This document shows positions 8,563 to 17,675 of a stretch of 64,000 nucleotides of DNA, one piece after another. The number at the start of each line of letters is the position of its first letter. Position 1 is the stretch's first letter. Source of the DNA: an uncultured Collinsella sp. GTDB taxonomy: Bacteria > Actinomycetota > Coriobacteriia > Coriobacteriales > Coriobacteriaceae. The DNA lies in NCBI GenBank assembly GCA_900754075.1, contig CAAEBN010000066.1, positions 1 through 64,000 on the forward strand, written 5' to 3'. The notes beneath the pieces were generated by a model, which worked only from the letters and a program-made list of their open reading frames with translations, was not told where the DNA came from and did not search any database. Position numbers and translations under genes: made by a program.

Positions 8563-9573
8563 CTACTCGGCCGTTATGGTGATGTTCTCCCGGTGCGCGC
8601 GGATGACGTCCCAGCTAAAGTGCTCGACCAGCTGCTCGGCGGTACGCGGCGTGGTGTCCGGCGCGATGCCTGTTTGTCCGGCGAGCCAGCCCAGCAGTGC
8701 CTCGGGTTTGCCAAAGCGGGTGCGGAGTTCGCCCAGGTCCAGATCGCGGTCGCGCTTGGAAAGGCGGCGGCCGTCCGGCGACATGAGCAGCGGAATGTGC
8801 GCGTAGCGCGGCGTGAGAAGTCCCAGCAGATGCTGCAGATAGATTTGACGCGGCGTGGAGCCCAGCAGGTCGCATCCGCGTACGATCTCGGTAACACCCA
8901 TGGCGGCGTCATCGACCACCACGGCCAGTTGATAGGCAAACACGCCGTCGCTGCGGCGCACCAAAAAGTCGCCGCACTCGGTGGCGAGTGCCTCGCATTG
9001 GGCCCCGTACGTGCGGTCCACGAATTCGACCACATCGTCTGCGAGGTCGTCGACGGCGGGCACGCGCAGGCGCGTGGCCGGAGCGCGCAGGGCACTGCGG
9101 CGGGCGACCTCTTCGGCCGAAAGGCCTCGGCAGGCACCGCGGTAGATGGGCGTGCCGTCGCTGGCATGCGGCGCGCTTGCGGTGTGGAGCTCGGCGCGCG
9201 TGCAAAAGCAGGGGTAGGTGAGGCCGGCGTCTTGCAGCTGGCGCAAGGCGCTCTCGTACAGGTCTAGGCGATCGTGCTGGTAGTAGGGGCCTTCGTCCCA
9301 CTCCAGCCCCAGCCAGGCTAGGTCGTCGATGAGTTGGGCGGCAAGTTCCGGGCGCTTACAGCGATCGTCTAGGTCCTCGATGCGCAACACAATGCTGCCG
9401 CCTTGGCTGCGGGCCGAAAGCCACGCGCACAGGCAGCTGAACACGTTGCCCAGGTGCATGCGGCCCGAAGGCGACGGAGCAAAGCGACCCACGACGGGCG
9501 CGGGAACGGAGGCGGGCTGTGCCGTGGGCGCGTCCGCGGCGGGCGTTGCTATGTTGCGTGCGTTGATATCCAT
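8563..9573 (-). CDS. gluQ: Glutamyl-Q tRNA(Asp) synthetase / GluRS-like protein
   Basis: A truncated class I glutamyl-tRNA synthetase paralogue lacking the anticodon-binding domain; such proteins put glutamate on queuosine of tRNA-Asp. The 336 residues show the HIGH-like motif (APSPSGRMHLGN), the GluQ-type zinc site (CFC, then YRGAC) and a KMSKS-like RLSKRD. An ~27-residue Ala/Pro-rich N-terminal extension precedes VVGRFAPSP. On the minus strand TATACT lies only 7 bp upstream of the ATG and no ribosome site is visible, so the mRNA may be leaderless. Confidence 0.85.
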   Translation of the reverse strand: MDINARNIATPAADAPTAQPASVPAPVVGRFAPSPSGRMHLGNVFSCLCAWLSARSQGGSIVLRIEDLDDRCKRPELAAQLIDDLAWLGLEWDEGPYYQHDRLDLYESALRQLQDAGLTYPCFCTRAELHTASAPHASDGTPIYRGACRGLSAEEVARRSALRAPATRLRVPAVDDLADDVVEFVDRTYGAQCEALATECGDFLVRRSDGVFAYQLAVVVDDAAMGVTEIVRGCDLLGSTPRQIYLQHLLGLLTPRYAHIPLLMSPDGRRLSKRDRDLDLGELRTRFGKPEALLGWLAGQTGIAPDTTPRTAEQLVEHFSWDVIRAHRENITITAE

Positions 9574-10082
9574 GCGGACGAGTATAGCGCGGGGGCGCGA
9601 TGGGGAGACGTCACGGTGGTTCGCAAGTTGTCGAGGCCTCGCATTGCGTATGGCGGGCCGCGGACTCGGTGCTTTGATTCCTGTCCATCAACTCGGTACC
9701 TTTGACGACAGAAACCCCGGCAGCTCTTCGCAACTGCCGGGGTTTCCGCGGAAAAGGGGGACATGATCCTCGAGCGAACGGCAAAGGGGCAAACCGCTTT
9801 CGCTCAACTGCTTTATGCCCCTCGGCTGGCGGCTCAATCAGTGCATGCCGCGCCCACACAAAGCCGCTACACCTGTGACGGAGCTGTGAAGTGGTATCTA
9901 TCGTTGGTGCAGGACATGCCAAGGAGTGTCCTAAACTGCCGGCAGATAAGGAACGTCCCTAAGTGCCAGGCTCGGGTGGGACTTTTGTCCCATTTGACGC
10001 TCCGGTCGCCTAGATATTCGTCGTGTGTGCCCGTAAACGTGGGACAATGGCGCTGTTGGTATCACAGACAAAGGATGTGCCT
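9574..10082. other. Intergenic region, no gene seen
   Basis: About 500 bp between the divergent gluQ and DUF2207 genes. It holds a strong hairpin at 9711-9746 (GAAACCCCGGCAG with its complement, without a T run) and a member of the GGAACGTCC motif family near 9947. I see no tRNA, small RNA signature or convincing reading frame. Confidence 0.6.
9711..9746. terminator. Strong hairpin without T tract
   Basis: Perfect 13-bp stem (GAAACCCCGGCAG / CTGCCGGGGTTTC) with a 10-base loop. No U run follows on either strand, so it may protect or process RNA rather than terminate. Confidence 0.55.
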
Positions 10083-12026
10083 ATGAACGCCCCCGTTGCC
10101 AAGACCTGTCGGCAGCGTCGCCTATTCGCGCGATTTGCTTCCGTCTGCGCACTCGTCGCGCTTGCATTGCTGCTACTGCCCGCCGCCGCGCACGCCGACG
10201 GCTATTCCATGACCCAAACCTATATCGGTGCCACGGTCGAGGCCGATGGATCGCTGACCGTTGTCGAGGGACGTCAGTTTGATTTCGACGACGACATCAA
10301 CGGCGTGTATTGGGAGATCAATACGGGCACCAACCAGCAGGGCGGCGCGGCGGGCGTCGACGTGCTGAGCGTCGAGGAAGAGGACACCGCGTTCAACAAA
10401 GTCGATAGCGCGAACAAGGGTGACTCTGGCGTCTACACGGTCGAGCAGTCCGACGGCGGCGTAAAGATCAAGGTTTTCAGCCCCCACGAGAGCGGCGATA
10501 GCGCGATCTATTACGTGAGCTACACCATGACCGGTGCGGTCATGAACTGGGCCGATACCGCCGAGCTCTACTGGAAGTTCGTGGGCGATGGCTGGTCCGC
10601 GGATTCCGATGACGTCGAGATGGAAGTGTACTTCGCAAATGCTGCTGCCGGGACGGCGGCCGTCAAGGGCGATAACTTCCGCGCATGGGGCCACGGCCCG
10701 CTGACGGGCGACGTGTCGCTCGATGCGGACGAACCCATGGTCACCTATACCATTCCCTGCGTGCATCAGGGCGAATTCGCCGAGGCGCGCATCGCCTTCC
10801 CCCGCGACTGGGTGCCATGGCTTTCCGCTTCAAGCGAGGAGCGCATGTCAACGATCCTGAGCGAAGAGAAGGCGTGGGCCGACGAAGCTAACGCCCGCCG
10901 CGCTCACGCTCGCGTGATTTCCAATGCGCTTGCCGTGTTAAGTGTTGTCGCAGCGGTGGCCTTTACCGGCACAATCGTTGTGCTCAAGCTGCGCCGCCGC
11001 AAGCCCAAGCTGCTTTTCCAGGACGAATATTTCCGCGATGTGCCTTCGGCCGACCATCCCGCCGTGCTTTCGGCCCTCATGAGCTGGAACGAGGTACCCG
11101 ATCAGGCATATATCGCCACGCTCATGAAGCTCACCGACGACCGTGTGATCAAGCTGGAGCAGGCGACCGTGACCAAGGCCAAGAAGGGTCTGTTGGGGCG
11201 TGAAAAAGAAGAGCAGACATATCGCGTGACGGTGAGTGATGCGGGCTGGAAGTCGGCCAAGGGCATTGACCACATGGTGCTCAAGGTTTTCTTTGCCGGT
11301 GCTAAGCCCGACGAGAACGGCGATCGCTCGCGCACGTTTGACGAGCTGCAGCACTACGTTAAACAGCACGCTACGCCCGTGGGGGACAAGCTCGAGGACT
11401 ATCAGAACACCGTTAAGGGCAAGTTGGCCGATAGCGAGTACGTTGCCTCGGACGGCATTGTCGCAATGGTGTTCTGCCTGGTTCTTGGTATTCTGATCGC
11501 CTTTGTTCCCATGGGATCCATTTTCTTTACCGACGGCGCACAGGCGAACATTATCGCCGCGGTTATCTCGGTGCCGATTGTGCTGGTGGGTATTGGCGTG
11601 GGCCTTACGTTCCGCCGCTTTACGCCGGAAGGTGCCGAGGTAGCGGCCCGCTGCAAGGCGCTCAAGCATTGGCTCGAGGACTTCACGCGCCTAAAGGAAG
11701 CCGTCCCGGGCGATTTGGTGCTGTGGAACAAGCTGCTGGTGATGGGTGTGGCGCTGGGCGTTTCGAAGGAAGTCCTGCGTCAGCTTGCCGAGGCGGTGCC
11801 TCCCGAGGTGCGCGAGGCCGACGGTTTCTACGACAATTACCCCTGCTACTGGTGGTACTACCATCACTACGGAAACCAGTCCCCGCTCGATTCGTTTAAC
11901 GACGTGTATCACGAGAGCATCCGTGAGCTGGCTTCGAGTTCCGATAGCTCGAGCGGCGGCGGTGGCGGTGGCTTCTCGGGCGGCGGAGGCGGCGGCGTCG
12001 GCGGAGGCGGCGGCGGAACGTTCTAA
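10083..12026 (+). CDS. DUF2207 domain-containing membrane protein
   Basis: Conserved membrane protein of unknown role. The 647 residues carry a signal peptide (RLFARFASVCALVALALLLL then AAAHA), a large extracellular domain (about 30-270, starting YSMTQTYIGATVEADGSLTV), a membrane segment near 280-300 and, after a cytoplasmic stretch, two more (about 465-485 and 490-515). It ends in a glycine-rich tail (GGGGGGFSGGGGGGVGG) typical of DUF2207 proteins. ATG 10083 follows AAAGGATGTGCCT and puts the signal peptide near the N-terminus; an upstream frame would add 20 residues. It is monocistronic, with a terminator 15 bp after the stop. Confidence 0.85.
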   Translation: MNAPVAKTCRQRRLFARFASVCALVALALLLLPAAAHADGYSMTQTYIGATVEADGSLTVVEGRQFDFDDDINGVYWEINTGTNQQGGAAGVDVLSVEEEDTAFNKVDSANKGDSGVYTVEQSDGGVKIKVFSPHESGDSAIYYVSYTMTGAVMNWADTAELYWKFVGDGWSADSDDVEMEVYFANAAAGTAAVKGDNFRAWGHGPLTGDVSLDADEPMVTYTIPCVHQGEFAEARIAFPRDWVPWLSASSEERMSTILSEEKAWADEANARRAHARVISNALAVLSVVAAVAFTGTIVVLKLRRRKPKLLFQDEYFRDVPSADHPAVLSALMSWNEVPDQAYIATLMKLTDDRVIKLEQATVTKAKKGLLGREKEEQTYRVTVSDAGWKSAKGIDHMVLKVFFAGAKPDENGDRSRTFDELQHYVKQHATPVGDKLEDYQNTVKGKLADSEYVASDGIVAMVFCLVLGILIAFVPMGSIFFTDGAQANIIAAVISVPIVLVGIGVGLTFRRFTPEGAEVAARCKALKHWLEDFTRLKEAVPGDLVLWNKLLVMGVALGVSKEVLRQLAEAVPPEVREADGFYDNYPCYWWYYHHYGNQSPLDSFNDVYHESIRELASSSDSSSGGGGGGFSGGGGGGVGGGGGGTF

Positions 12027-12040
12027 CGGTCGCAAGCTAT

Positions 12041-12090
12041 GGGATGGGCTTTTCTCGACAGCCGTCGGGGAAAGCCCATCCCCTTTTTAT
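12041..12090 (+). terminator. Intrinsic terminator after the DUF2207 gene
   Basis: Arms GGGATGGGCTTTT and AAAGCCCATCCC followed by CTTTTT. Confidence 0.85.
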
Positions 12091-12165
12091 GCGCTACCTA
12101 CGAAGACCGTCCCCAGCGACTAACCATTGGGGACGTTCCTAAATGACTAGGTATGGCTGCTGGGC

Positions 12166-12807
12166 CTAGACGGTTAGGTCGAGTTCGTAGAGGAAGCTTT
12201 CGCGCGGCATGGCGTGGCGGCGTTCCTCGCGGTTGGCGCGGTGCGTGGCCGTGCGCTTAAAGCCGTGCAGCTCGTAGAACTTCCACGAGCAGTTGGAGTC
12301 GGTGTACAGGTGCGCCCTCGTCGCTCCAAGCGAGGACAGATGCGAGATAGCGGCGTCGAGCAGCACCGTGCCAACGCCCAGGCCGTGGACATCGCGATCC
12401 ACGGCAAGCAGTGTGACCTCGTTGTCATACGGCAGTGGACTTTTCTCGAGCAGGCGGTTGTTGGTTCGGATGGTTGTGCGCACAAACGAGAGGTACTCGG
12501 CGCAAGCTTCGGGCTCCAGCTCGCGCATCTGCGACAGCAACGCGCGTTCGGTATCCATCCAATGTTCCCTGACGGCGGTGCCGGAGCTCTGTCCTGCACG
12601 CGCGAGCGCAATGCCGCGCGCCTCGCCATCTATAACTGCAACCTGCGAAAACGTCGAGGAAGAAAGGCAGTAGGCAAGGTCGCACGCGGCTTCGAGGCGG
12701 TTGTACTCATCGTTATCCGAGTTGTTGTGCCAAAGCTGCTGCAGGATCAGCGCGATGGCGTCGAAATCTTCGGTATCAAACGGTCGGTAGAGAACCCGCG
12801 AGACCAT
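12166..12807 (-). CDS. GNAT-family N-acetyltransferase
   Basis: A 213-residue acetyltransferase that moves an acetyl group from acetyl-CoA to an unknown amine. The acetyl-CoA motif is clear: VTLLAVDRDVHGLGVGTVLLDAA (about residues 128-150, with the GLGVG turn), followed by ATRAHLYTDSNCSWKFYELHGFKRT, the usual strand-helix with C-terminal FYELHGF. An inserted helical segment (about 75-115) precedes it. AGAAAGAGG lies before the ATG. It is divergent from purH. Confidence 0.82.
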   Translation of the reverse strand: MVSRVLYRPFDTEDFDAIALILQQLWHNNSDNDEYNRLEAACDLAYCLSSSTFSQVAVIDGEARGIALARAGQSSGTAVREHWMDTERALLSQMRELEPEACAEYLSFVRTTIRTNNRLLEKSPLPYDNEVTLLAVDRDVHGLGVGTVLLDAAISHLSSLGATRAHLYTDSNCSWKFYELHGFKRTATHRANREERRHAMPRESFLYELDLTV

Positions 12808-13083
12808 GGTGCCTCTTTCTATTGCGGATGCATATCGAGCACAGTTCTACCACGCCATTGGCATCTAATTATGGTGCCCCTGTGTTCCATGAACTCACCG
12901 TGCCCAGTGGCGCTCCTGCAACCCCCGCTCGAAGCTTTTTCTGCACAGCCGTGCGTTGCGGGGTGCATCGTCGCGCTCGATGCGCTACATTGAATCAGTA
13001 TTTTCAATGCCGCTGCGCGAGCGCTGCAGATCGACGTATCACCGACTCACAGAGCACGGCGGCGTACCAGACAGGAGGACTGC

Positions 13084-14691
13084 ATGGGATCTGATGTGAA
13101 GATCGCACGCGCGTTGATCTCGGTTACCGATAAGACGGGCGTCGTCGATTTCGCACGGACGCTGGTTGACGACTTTGGCGTCGAGATCATCTCTACGGGC
13201 GGCACGGCTCGTGCCATCGAGGACGCGGGCGTTCCCGTAACCCCCATCGAGGAGTTCACGGGCTACCCCGAGATGATGGACGGCCGCGTCAAGACGCTGC
13301 ATCCCAAGGTTCACGGCGCACTGCTTGCCCGTCGCGATTCCGAGCAGCACATGCAGGAGGCCGCTCAGCACGGCATTAAGCTGATCGACCTGGTCGTCGT
13401 CAACCTGTACGAGTTCGAGAAGACCGTCGCCAACCCCGAGGTCACCTTCGCGGATGCCATCGAGCACATCGATATCGGTGGTCCCTCCATGCTGCGCTCT
13501 GCCGCTAAGAACGCCGCGAGCGTTACCGTCATTTCCGACCCGGCCGACTATGATGCCGTCCTGGCCGAGATGCGCGAGACCGGTGGCTGCACCACGCTTT
13601 CCACCCGTCGTCGCCTGCAGGTGAAGGTCTACCAGACCACTGCCGCCTACGACACGGCGATCTCCCGTTGGCTTGCCGCCCAGGCAAGCGACGTGGCGGA
13701 CACCTCTGCCAAGCTCGAGATCTCGCTGGAGAAGGTCGACGACCTGCGTTATGGCGAGAACCCGCAGCAGAAGGCTACGGTCTACCGCTTTGCCGAGGGC
13801 TGCGAGAACACCGCGAGCTCGCAGTTCCCGCTCGTGGGCTCCGAGCAGATCCAGGGCAAGCCGCTCAGCTACAACAACTATCTGGATGCCGACGCCGCCT
13901 GGAACCTGGTCCGCGAGTTCGACGAGCCGGCCTGCGTGATCCTCAAGCACCAGAACCCCTGCGGTTCCGCCGTTGCCGAGGATATTACGGCTGCCTACGA
14001 CCGCGCCTTCGCCTGCGATCCCAAGAGCGCTTTCGGCGGCATCATCGCCTGCAACCGCGAGGTTCCCTATGAGCTGGTTGAGCACTTCGCCGACCAGAAC
14101 AAGCAGTTCGTCGAGGTCATCATCGCCCCGAGCTACACTGCCGAGGCGCTCGAGCGCATGGCCAAGCGCCCCAACCTGCGCGTGTTGGCGACCGGCGGCG
14201 TGGACCACGGCGCCCAGGTGGAGCTGCGCTCCATCGACGGCGGCATGCTGGTGCAGGAAGTCGACCACGTGACCGAGGATCCCGCGACCTTTACGTTCCC
14301 CACCGACCGCAAGCCCACCGATGCCGAGATGGCCGAGCTTGAGTTTGCCTGGAAGGTCTGCAAGGGCGTTAAGTCCAACGCCATCCTGGTCTCCAAGGGC
14401 AAGGCCGGCATTGGCATGGGTCCGGGTCAGCCCAACCGCGTGGATTCTGCGCTGCTGGCCTGCGAGCGTGCCGAGGACTTCTGCGAGCGCGAGGGCGTGG
14501 AGAAGGGCGGCTTTGCCTGCGCAAGCGACGCATTCTTCCCGTTCCGCGACAACGTCGACGTGCTTGCTGCACACGGCGTGACCTGCATCATCCAGCCCGG
14601 CGGCTCCAAGCGCGACGACGAGAGCGTCCAGGCCTGCAACGAGCACAATATTGCTATGGTCTTTACGGGCGCCCGCCACTTCCGCCACTAA
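13084..14691 (+). CDS. purH: Bifunctional AICAR formyltransferase / IMP cyclohydrolase
   Basis: Catalyses the last two steps of purine synthesis: formylation of AICAR and ring closure to IMP. The 535 residues begin with the MGS-like cyclohydrolase domain (ALISVTDKTGVVDFAR, IISTGGTARAIEDAGV, KTLHPKVHGALLARR) and continue with the AICAR transformylase domain (LRYGENPQQKA, VILKHQNPCGSA with the Lys-His pair, SAFGGIIACNR, IIQPGGSKRDDE, FTGARHFRH at the end). Full family length. An ACAGGAGGAC ribosome site precedes the ATG. No other pur gene is next to it; no purine riboswitch is recognisable in the leader. Confidence 0.97.
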   Translation: MGSDVKIARALISVTDKTGVVDFARTLVDDFGVEIISTGGTARAIEDAGVPVTPIEEFTGYPEMMDGRVKTLHPKVHGALLARRDSEQHMQEAAQHGIKLIDLVVVNLYEFEKTVANPEVTFADAIEHIDIGGPSMLRSAAKNAASVTVISDPADYDAVLAEMRETGGCTTLSTRRRLQVKVYQTTAAYDTAISRWLAAQASDVADTSAKLEISLEKVDDLRYGENPQQKATVYRFAEGCENTASSQFPLVGSEQIQGKPLSYNNYLDADAAWNLVREFDEPACVILKHQNPCGSAVAEDITAAYDRAFACDPKSAFGGIIACNREVPYELVEHFADQNKQFVEVIIAPSYTAEALERMAKRPNLRVLATGGVDHGAQVELRSIDGGMLVQEVDHVTEDPATFTFPTDRKPTDAEMAELEFAWKVCKGVKSNAILVSKGKAGIGMGPGQPNRVDSALLACERAEDFCEREGVEKGGFACASDAFFPFRDNVDVLAAHGVTCIIQPGGSKRDDESVQACNEHNIAMVFTGARHFRH

Positions 14692-14697
14692 GTAGGG

Positions 14698-14818
14698 AGG
14701 TGGCGCTGCGGCTTGCCCAGCCACCGCACCTTGCCGTTCATTCGTCGCTCGCGTACCCAAGTACGCGTCGCTCCTCTTTCACGGCAATCTGCGGCATCTG
14801 GGCAACCCTCGCCGACCT
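14698..14818. repeat. Long inverted repeat after purH
   Basis: A 121-bp imperfect hairpin: the left arm from AGGTGGCG through CTTGCCCAG and CTTGCCGT to CGCTCGCGTAC, the tetraloop CCAA, then the complement GTACGCG...ACGGCAA...CTGGGCAA...CGCCGACCT. It starts seven bases after the purH stop. Similar gene-end hairpins lie at 17676 and 22694 but with different sequence. Confidence 0.8.
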
Positions 14819-14890
14819 GTTAGGTTGACTGGGGAGGATGGGATGTTATCTCGTCCCTTGGACTTGCCTCGCTTCTAAAATAATCTCTGC

Positions 14891-14926
14891 AAAAGACGGC
14901 TGCTCCGTTTGGAGGGCCGTCTTTTT
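14891..14926 (+). terminator. Terminator or leader hairpin before the 14967 gene
   Basis: AAAAGACGGC pairs with GCCGTCTTTTT. It could end the purH transcript or, given its position 40 bp before the next start, attenuate the following gene. Confidence 0.75.
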
Positions 14927-14966
14927 GGTATAAGAGGACGGAATGACTAACACGAAAGGTACAACC

Positions 14967-15674
14967 ATGCCCCAGATTGATGATGCCGAGCTGTTTGGCA
15001 ATGCCGAGGATCAGCGTGCGTACGAGGATTTTTGCGCCAATCAGGAGGCGGTTGAGAAGTTCACGCTCGACAAGCCCGCGCTTGTCTGTCGTTGGCGCAT
15101 GTCCAACAAAAAGGTGCCCATGCTCAACCGTCACATTCGCGCACTGTCCGAGCGCCTGGTGCAGGGCGAGCCACTTACCCATAACATGCTCAGTTGGGCC
15201 AAGCAGCACGTTGAGTGGTCGCTTGCCGAGGGCGACTACACCGCCCGCGACGGTGTGCTCATGCTGGTGATCGACGTTAACGGCAACGCCGCCATGACGG
15301 TGGGGGAGTACGAGCCGCTGGCCGACACGTCGGCCAAGGCGCTCCGCGCCCGCTCCGCCGAGGCCCGCTCCGAGGCCGACGAGACCGGCGTGGCGCCCGA
15401 GCTGCTCGCTGCCGTCAACAACGGCGAGCTTGCCTTTGTGGCGCCGGCGGACGAGTGCCTGTGCGGCACGGCGACGCTTATCGAGCAGCTGGCCCAGACC
15501 AAGGGCATCCCGGTCACGCGCGTAGATATTCCCGCGCAGCTCAAGGGCGCGCTGTTCCTGGTGAGCGACGAGCACGGCGTGGTCCCCGCAACCGAGGCGG
15601 ACGCCGCCGAGGCCGACGCCGCCACGGTCGCCTTCTTCGCCGACGGCTACGAAAAGCTTCGCGCCCGCCGCTAA
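14967..15674 (+). CDS. Conserved protein of unknown function
   Basis: I do not recognise this 235-residue soluble protein. It has no signal peptide or membrane segment; it is acidic and Ala-rich. Noticeable blocks are VCRWRMSNKKVPMLNRHIRA (about 40-60), DGVLMLVIDVNGNAAMTVG (about 95-113) and ECLCGTATLIEQLAQTKGI (about 160-178). Two starts are possible: ATG 14943 with AGAGGA 4 bp upstream, or ATG 14967 with GAAAGG 7 bp upstream; the second is preferred on spacing. It is bounded by hairpins, so probably monocistronic. Confidence 0.6.
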   Translation: MPQIDDAELFGNAEDQRAYEDFCANQEAVEKFTLDKPALVCRWRMSNKKVPMLNRHIRALSERLVQGEPLTHNMLSWAKQHVEWSLAEGDYTARDGVLMLVIDVNGNAAMTVGEYEPLADTSAKALRARSAEARSEADETGVAPELLAAVNNGELAFVAPADECLCGTATLIEQLAQTKGIPVTRVDIPAQLKGALFLVSDEHGVVPATEADAAEADAATVAFFADGYEKLRARR

Positions 15675-15687
15675 ATGATTTTTCTGG

Positions 15688-15830
15688 GACGGGGATTTAA
15701 TAATCATTTTGGTCCCCGTCGCCGCTGCGAGCGGGGGGCGAGCCAAACGCCCCCCGCTCGCGAACAGTTCTGTCACCTTGGTGACGCGCGAAGCGCGCGC
15801 CTGCGGCTCCGCAGCCATAATGGTGGCAAG
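15688..15830. repeat. Cluster of four hairpins before the response regulator
   Basis: Several stems follow one another: GACGGGGAT/GGTCCCCGTC (about 15690-15720), the perfect GCGAGCGGGGGGCG/CGCCCCCCGCTCGC (about 15727-15761), GTCACCTTGGTGAC (about 15774-15787) and GCCTGCGGCTCCGCAGCC (about 15798-15816). The first probably ends the upstream gene; the others lie in the leader of the two-component genes. Confidence 0.65.
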
Positions 15831-15854
15831 ACAACCAAGAGGGGAGCGGAATCC

Positions 15855-16526
15855 ATGGTGCTGATCTATATCGTTGAGGACGACGAGCCCATCCGTCGCG
15901 AGCTTGCCGATATCCTTGCTCGCGCCGGTTTTGAGGTTGAGACATGCGAATCGTTTGAGCATGTCTCGCGCGATATTCTCGCCGCCGCGCCCGACCTGGT
16001 GCTGCTCGACCTCACGCTTCCCGTCAAGGACGGCCAGCATATCTGCCACGAGGTTCGCCGCGAATCCGAGGTTCCCATCATCGTCCTCACGTCGCGCACG
16101 ACCGAGATCGACGAGGTCATGGCCATGACGCTCGGCGCGGACGACTTTGTTCCCAAGCCCTACAGCGCCCGTGTGCTCGTGGCGCGCATCAATGCCTTGC
16201 TGCGTCGCACCTCGGCGGCAGGCGAGCGCAGCACGCTCGTCCACAAGGGACTGGAGCTTGACCTCGCCCGCTCCATGGTCACCAATACGGCAACCGGCGA
16301 CAGTACCGAGCTCACCAAAAATGAACTGCGTATCCTCTCGCTGCTTCTGAGCCGCGCGGGCAAGATCGTTTCGCGCTCGGCCATCATGCAGGACCTGTGG
16401 GACTCCGACGCCTTCGTGGACGACAACACGCTTACCGTCAACATCAACCGCCTGCGCACCACGCTCGAAAAAATCGGCATCAAGGGGTATTTGACGACGC
16501 ACCGCGGCCAGGGCTATTCGGTCTAG
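15855..16526 (+). CDS. OmpR-family response regulator (BceR-like)
   Basis: A 223-residue regulator. Its receiver domain has the acidic pair (VEDDEP, residues 8-10), phospho-acceptor Asp52 (LVLLDLTLP), VLTSRT and PKPYS; the winged-helix domain (about 130-223) ends THRGQGYSV. It is paired with an intramembrane-sensing kinase 9 bp downstream, the arrangement of antibiotic-sensing BceRS systems. ATG 15855 follows AGAGGGGAGCGG; an open frame runs further upstream through the hairpin cluster and is disregarded. Confidence 0.88.
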   Translation: MVLIYIVEDDEPIRRELADILARAGFEVETCESFEHVSRDILAAAPDLVLLDLTLPVKDGQHICHEVRRESEVPIIVLTSRTTEIDEVMAMTLGADDFVPKPYSARVLVARINALLRRTSAAGERSTLVHKGLELDLARSMVTNTATGDSTELTKNELRILSLLLSRAGKIVSRSAIMQDLWDSDAFVDDNTLTVNINRLRTTLEKIGIKGYLTTHRGQGYSV

Positions 16527-16535
16527 GGGTCGGCT

Positions 16536-17579
16536 GTGTCGTTTGGCAAATTCTTTAAAGATGCGTTGCTTCCCGTCGCCGTGTGGACGTGCGGCGTGCT
16601 GCTGAGCTGCTTTGTGCTGACGGTCGCCGGGGCTCCGGCATCTATCGTGGTCGTTGCGGTCGGCGTGTCCTTTATCTTCGGCATGCTGGGCATCGTGATC
16701 GAGTACGCGCGCCGTCGTCGTTTTCTGCGCCAGCTGGAACGCGCGGCAGAGGAACTCGAGAGTCCCGCATGGGTACAGGAGATGGTGCAATGCCCGACCT
16801 ATGCCGAGGGCGAGCTTGAGTACGAGGTCTTGCGCCGGGTGGGCAAAGCTGCCTGCGACGAGGTTGCCGAAGGCCGGCGCCAGACCGATGATTATCGCGA
16901 CTATATCGAGAGCTGGGTCCACGAGGCCAAGCTGCCCCTGGCGGCAGCCCATCTAATTTTGGAAAACCTGGACGGCAGCGAAGACGATCTGTCGCGCGTG
17001 GATGACCTGGGCCGTGAGTTGGCTCGCGTGGAGCGCTATATCGACCAGGCGCTGTACTACGCACGCTCGGAAGTCGTGGAGCGCGACTACCTGATTCGCC
17101 GCTGGGATCTCAAGACCTTGGTGACGGGCGCGATTAAGGCCAACGCACGCGAGCTCATCGCGGCGCACGTGGCTCCGGTGTGCGAGAACCTCGACTTCGA
17201 GGTCTTTACCGACGAGAAATGGCTCGAGTTTATTCTGGGCCAGCTCATTCAGAACAGCATTAAATATGCGCGTGAGGACGGCGCAAAGATCGTGTTTTCG
17301 GGCGCGTTGCTGGACGAGGGCCTGGCAAGCGAGCGCATCGAGCTTACCGTCGCGGACAACGGCTGCGGCGTGTGTGCGGCAGACCTGCCGCGCGTGTTCG
17401 AGAAGGGTTTTACCGGCGACAACGGCCGCACCACCAAGCGCGCAACGGGCATCGGCCTCTACCTGGTGGCACGTCTGTGCTCCAAGATGGGCATCGACGT
17501 CACCGCATCGTCCGAGCCCAGCGAAGGCTTCGTCGTCACATTCGCCTTCTCAACCAACAAGTTCCAATATTTCGAGTAA
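16536..17579 (+). CDS. Intramembrane-sensing histidine kinase (BceS-like)
   Basis: A 347-residue kinase with two membrane segments (about 10-31 and 36-57) joined by only about 4 residues, so it has almost no extracellular sensor. This is the hallmark of BceS-type kinases that read the state of an ABC transporter. The catalytic core has the H-box (YIESWVHEAKLPLAAAHLIL, His129), N-box (LIQNSIKYA), G1 (VADNGCGV) and G2 (TGIGLYLVARLCSKMG). The start is GTG with AGGGGTCGG upstream. No BceAB-type transporter lies next to it in this window. Confidence 0.86.
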   Translation: MSFGKFFKDALLPVAVWTCGVLLSCFVLTVAGAPASIVVVAVGVSFIFGMLGIVIEYARRRRFLRQLERAAEELESPAWVQEMVQCPTYAEGELEYEVLRRVGKAACDEVAEGRRQTDDYRDYIESWVHEAKLPLAAAHLILENLDGSEDDLSRVDDLGRELARVERYIDQALYYARSEVVERDYLIRRWDLKTLVTGAIKANARELIAAHVAPVCENLDFEVFTDEKWLEFILGQLIQNSIKYAREDGAKIVFSGALLDEGLASERIELTVADNGCGVCAADLPRVFEKGFTGDNGRTTKRATGIGLYLVARLCSKMGIDVTASSEPSEGFVVTFAFSTNKFQYFE

Positions 17580-17609
17580 CGCACGCGGCAGACGTCCGCC
17601 CAAACAAAA

Positions 17610-17645
17610 CGTGCCGCCCCAACCGGGGCGGCACGCCATCTTTTA
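17610..17645 (+). terminator. Terminator of the BceRS-like operon
   Basis: Perfect stem CGTGCCGCCCC / GGGGCGGCACG with loop AACC, followed by CCATCTTTT. Confidence 0.85.
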
Positions 17646-17675
17646 TCAGCCAACTCGCTGAAGTACGGTGACGAA

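Noticed and set aside
9574..10082. Small stable RNA gene (SRP RNA, tmRNA or RNase P RNA)
   Set aside because: Key conserved sequences of these RNAs are not visible; only hairpins are present.
10173..10766. Long minus-strand frames opposite coding genes
   Set aside because: GC-rich codons create long antisense frames; these lack ribosome sites and known families and lie fully inside DUF2207, purH, pcrA, topA and other genes.
12808..13083. Purine riboswitch before purH
   Set aside because: No recognisable aptamer core in the 276-bp divergent region.
13800..14100. CRISPR array
   Set aside because: No regularly spaced direct repeats anywhere; the repeats seen are palindromic and isolated.
14820..16952. 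710-codon minus-strand frame across four genes
   Set aside because: It crosses several well-supported plus-strand genes, a terminator and a hairpin cluster, and its translation has no domain.
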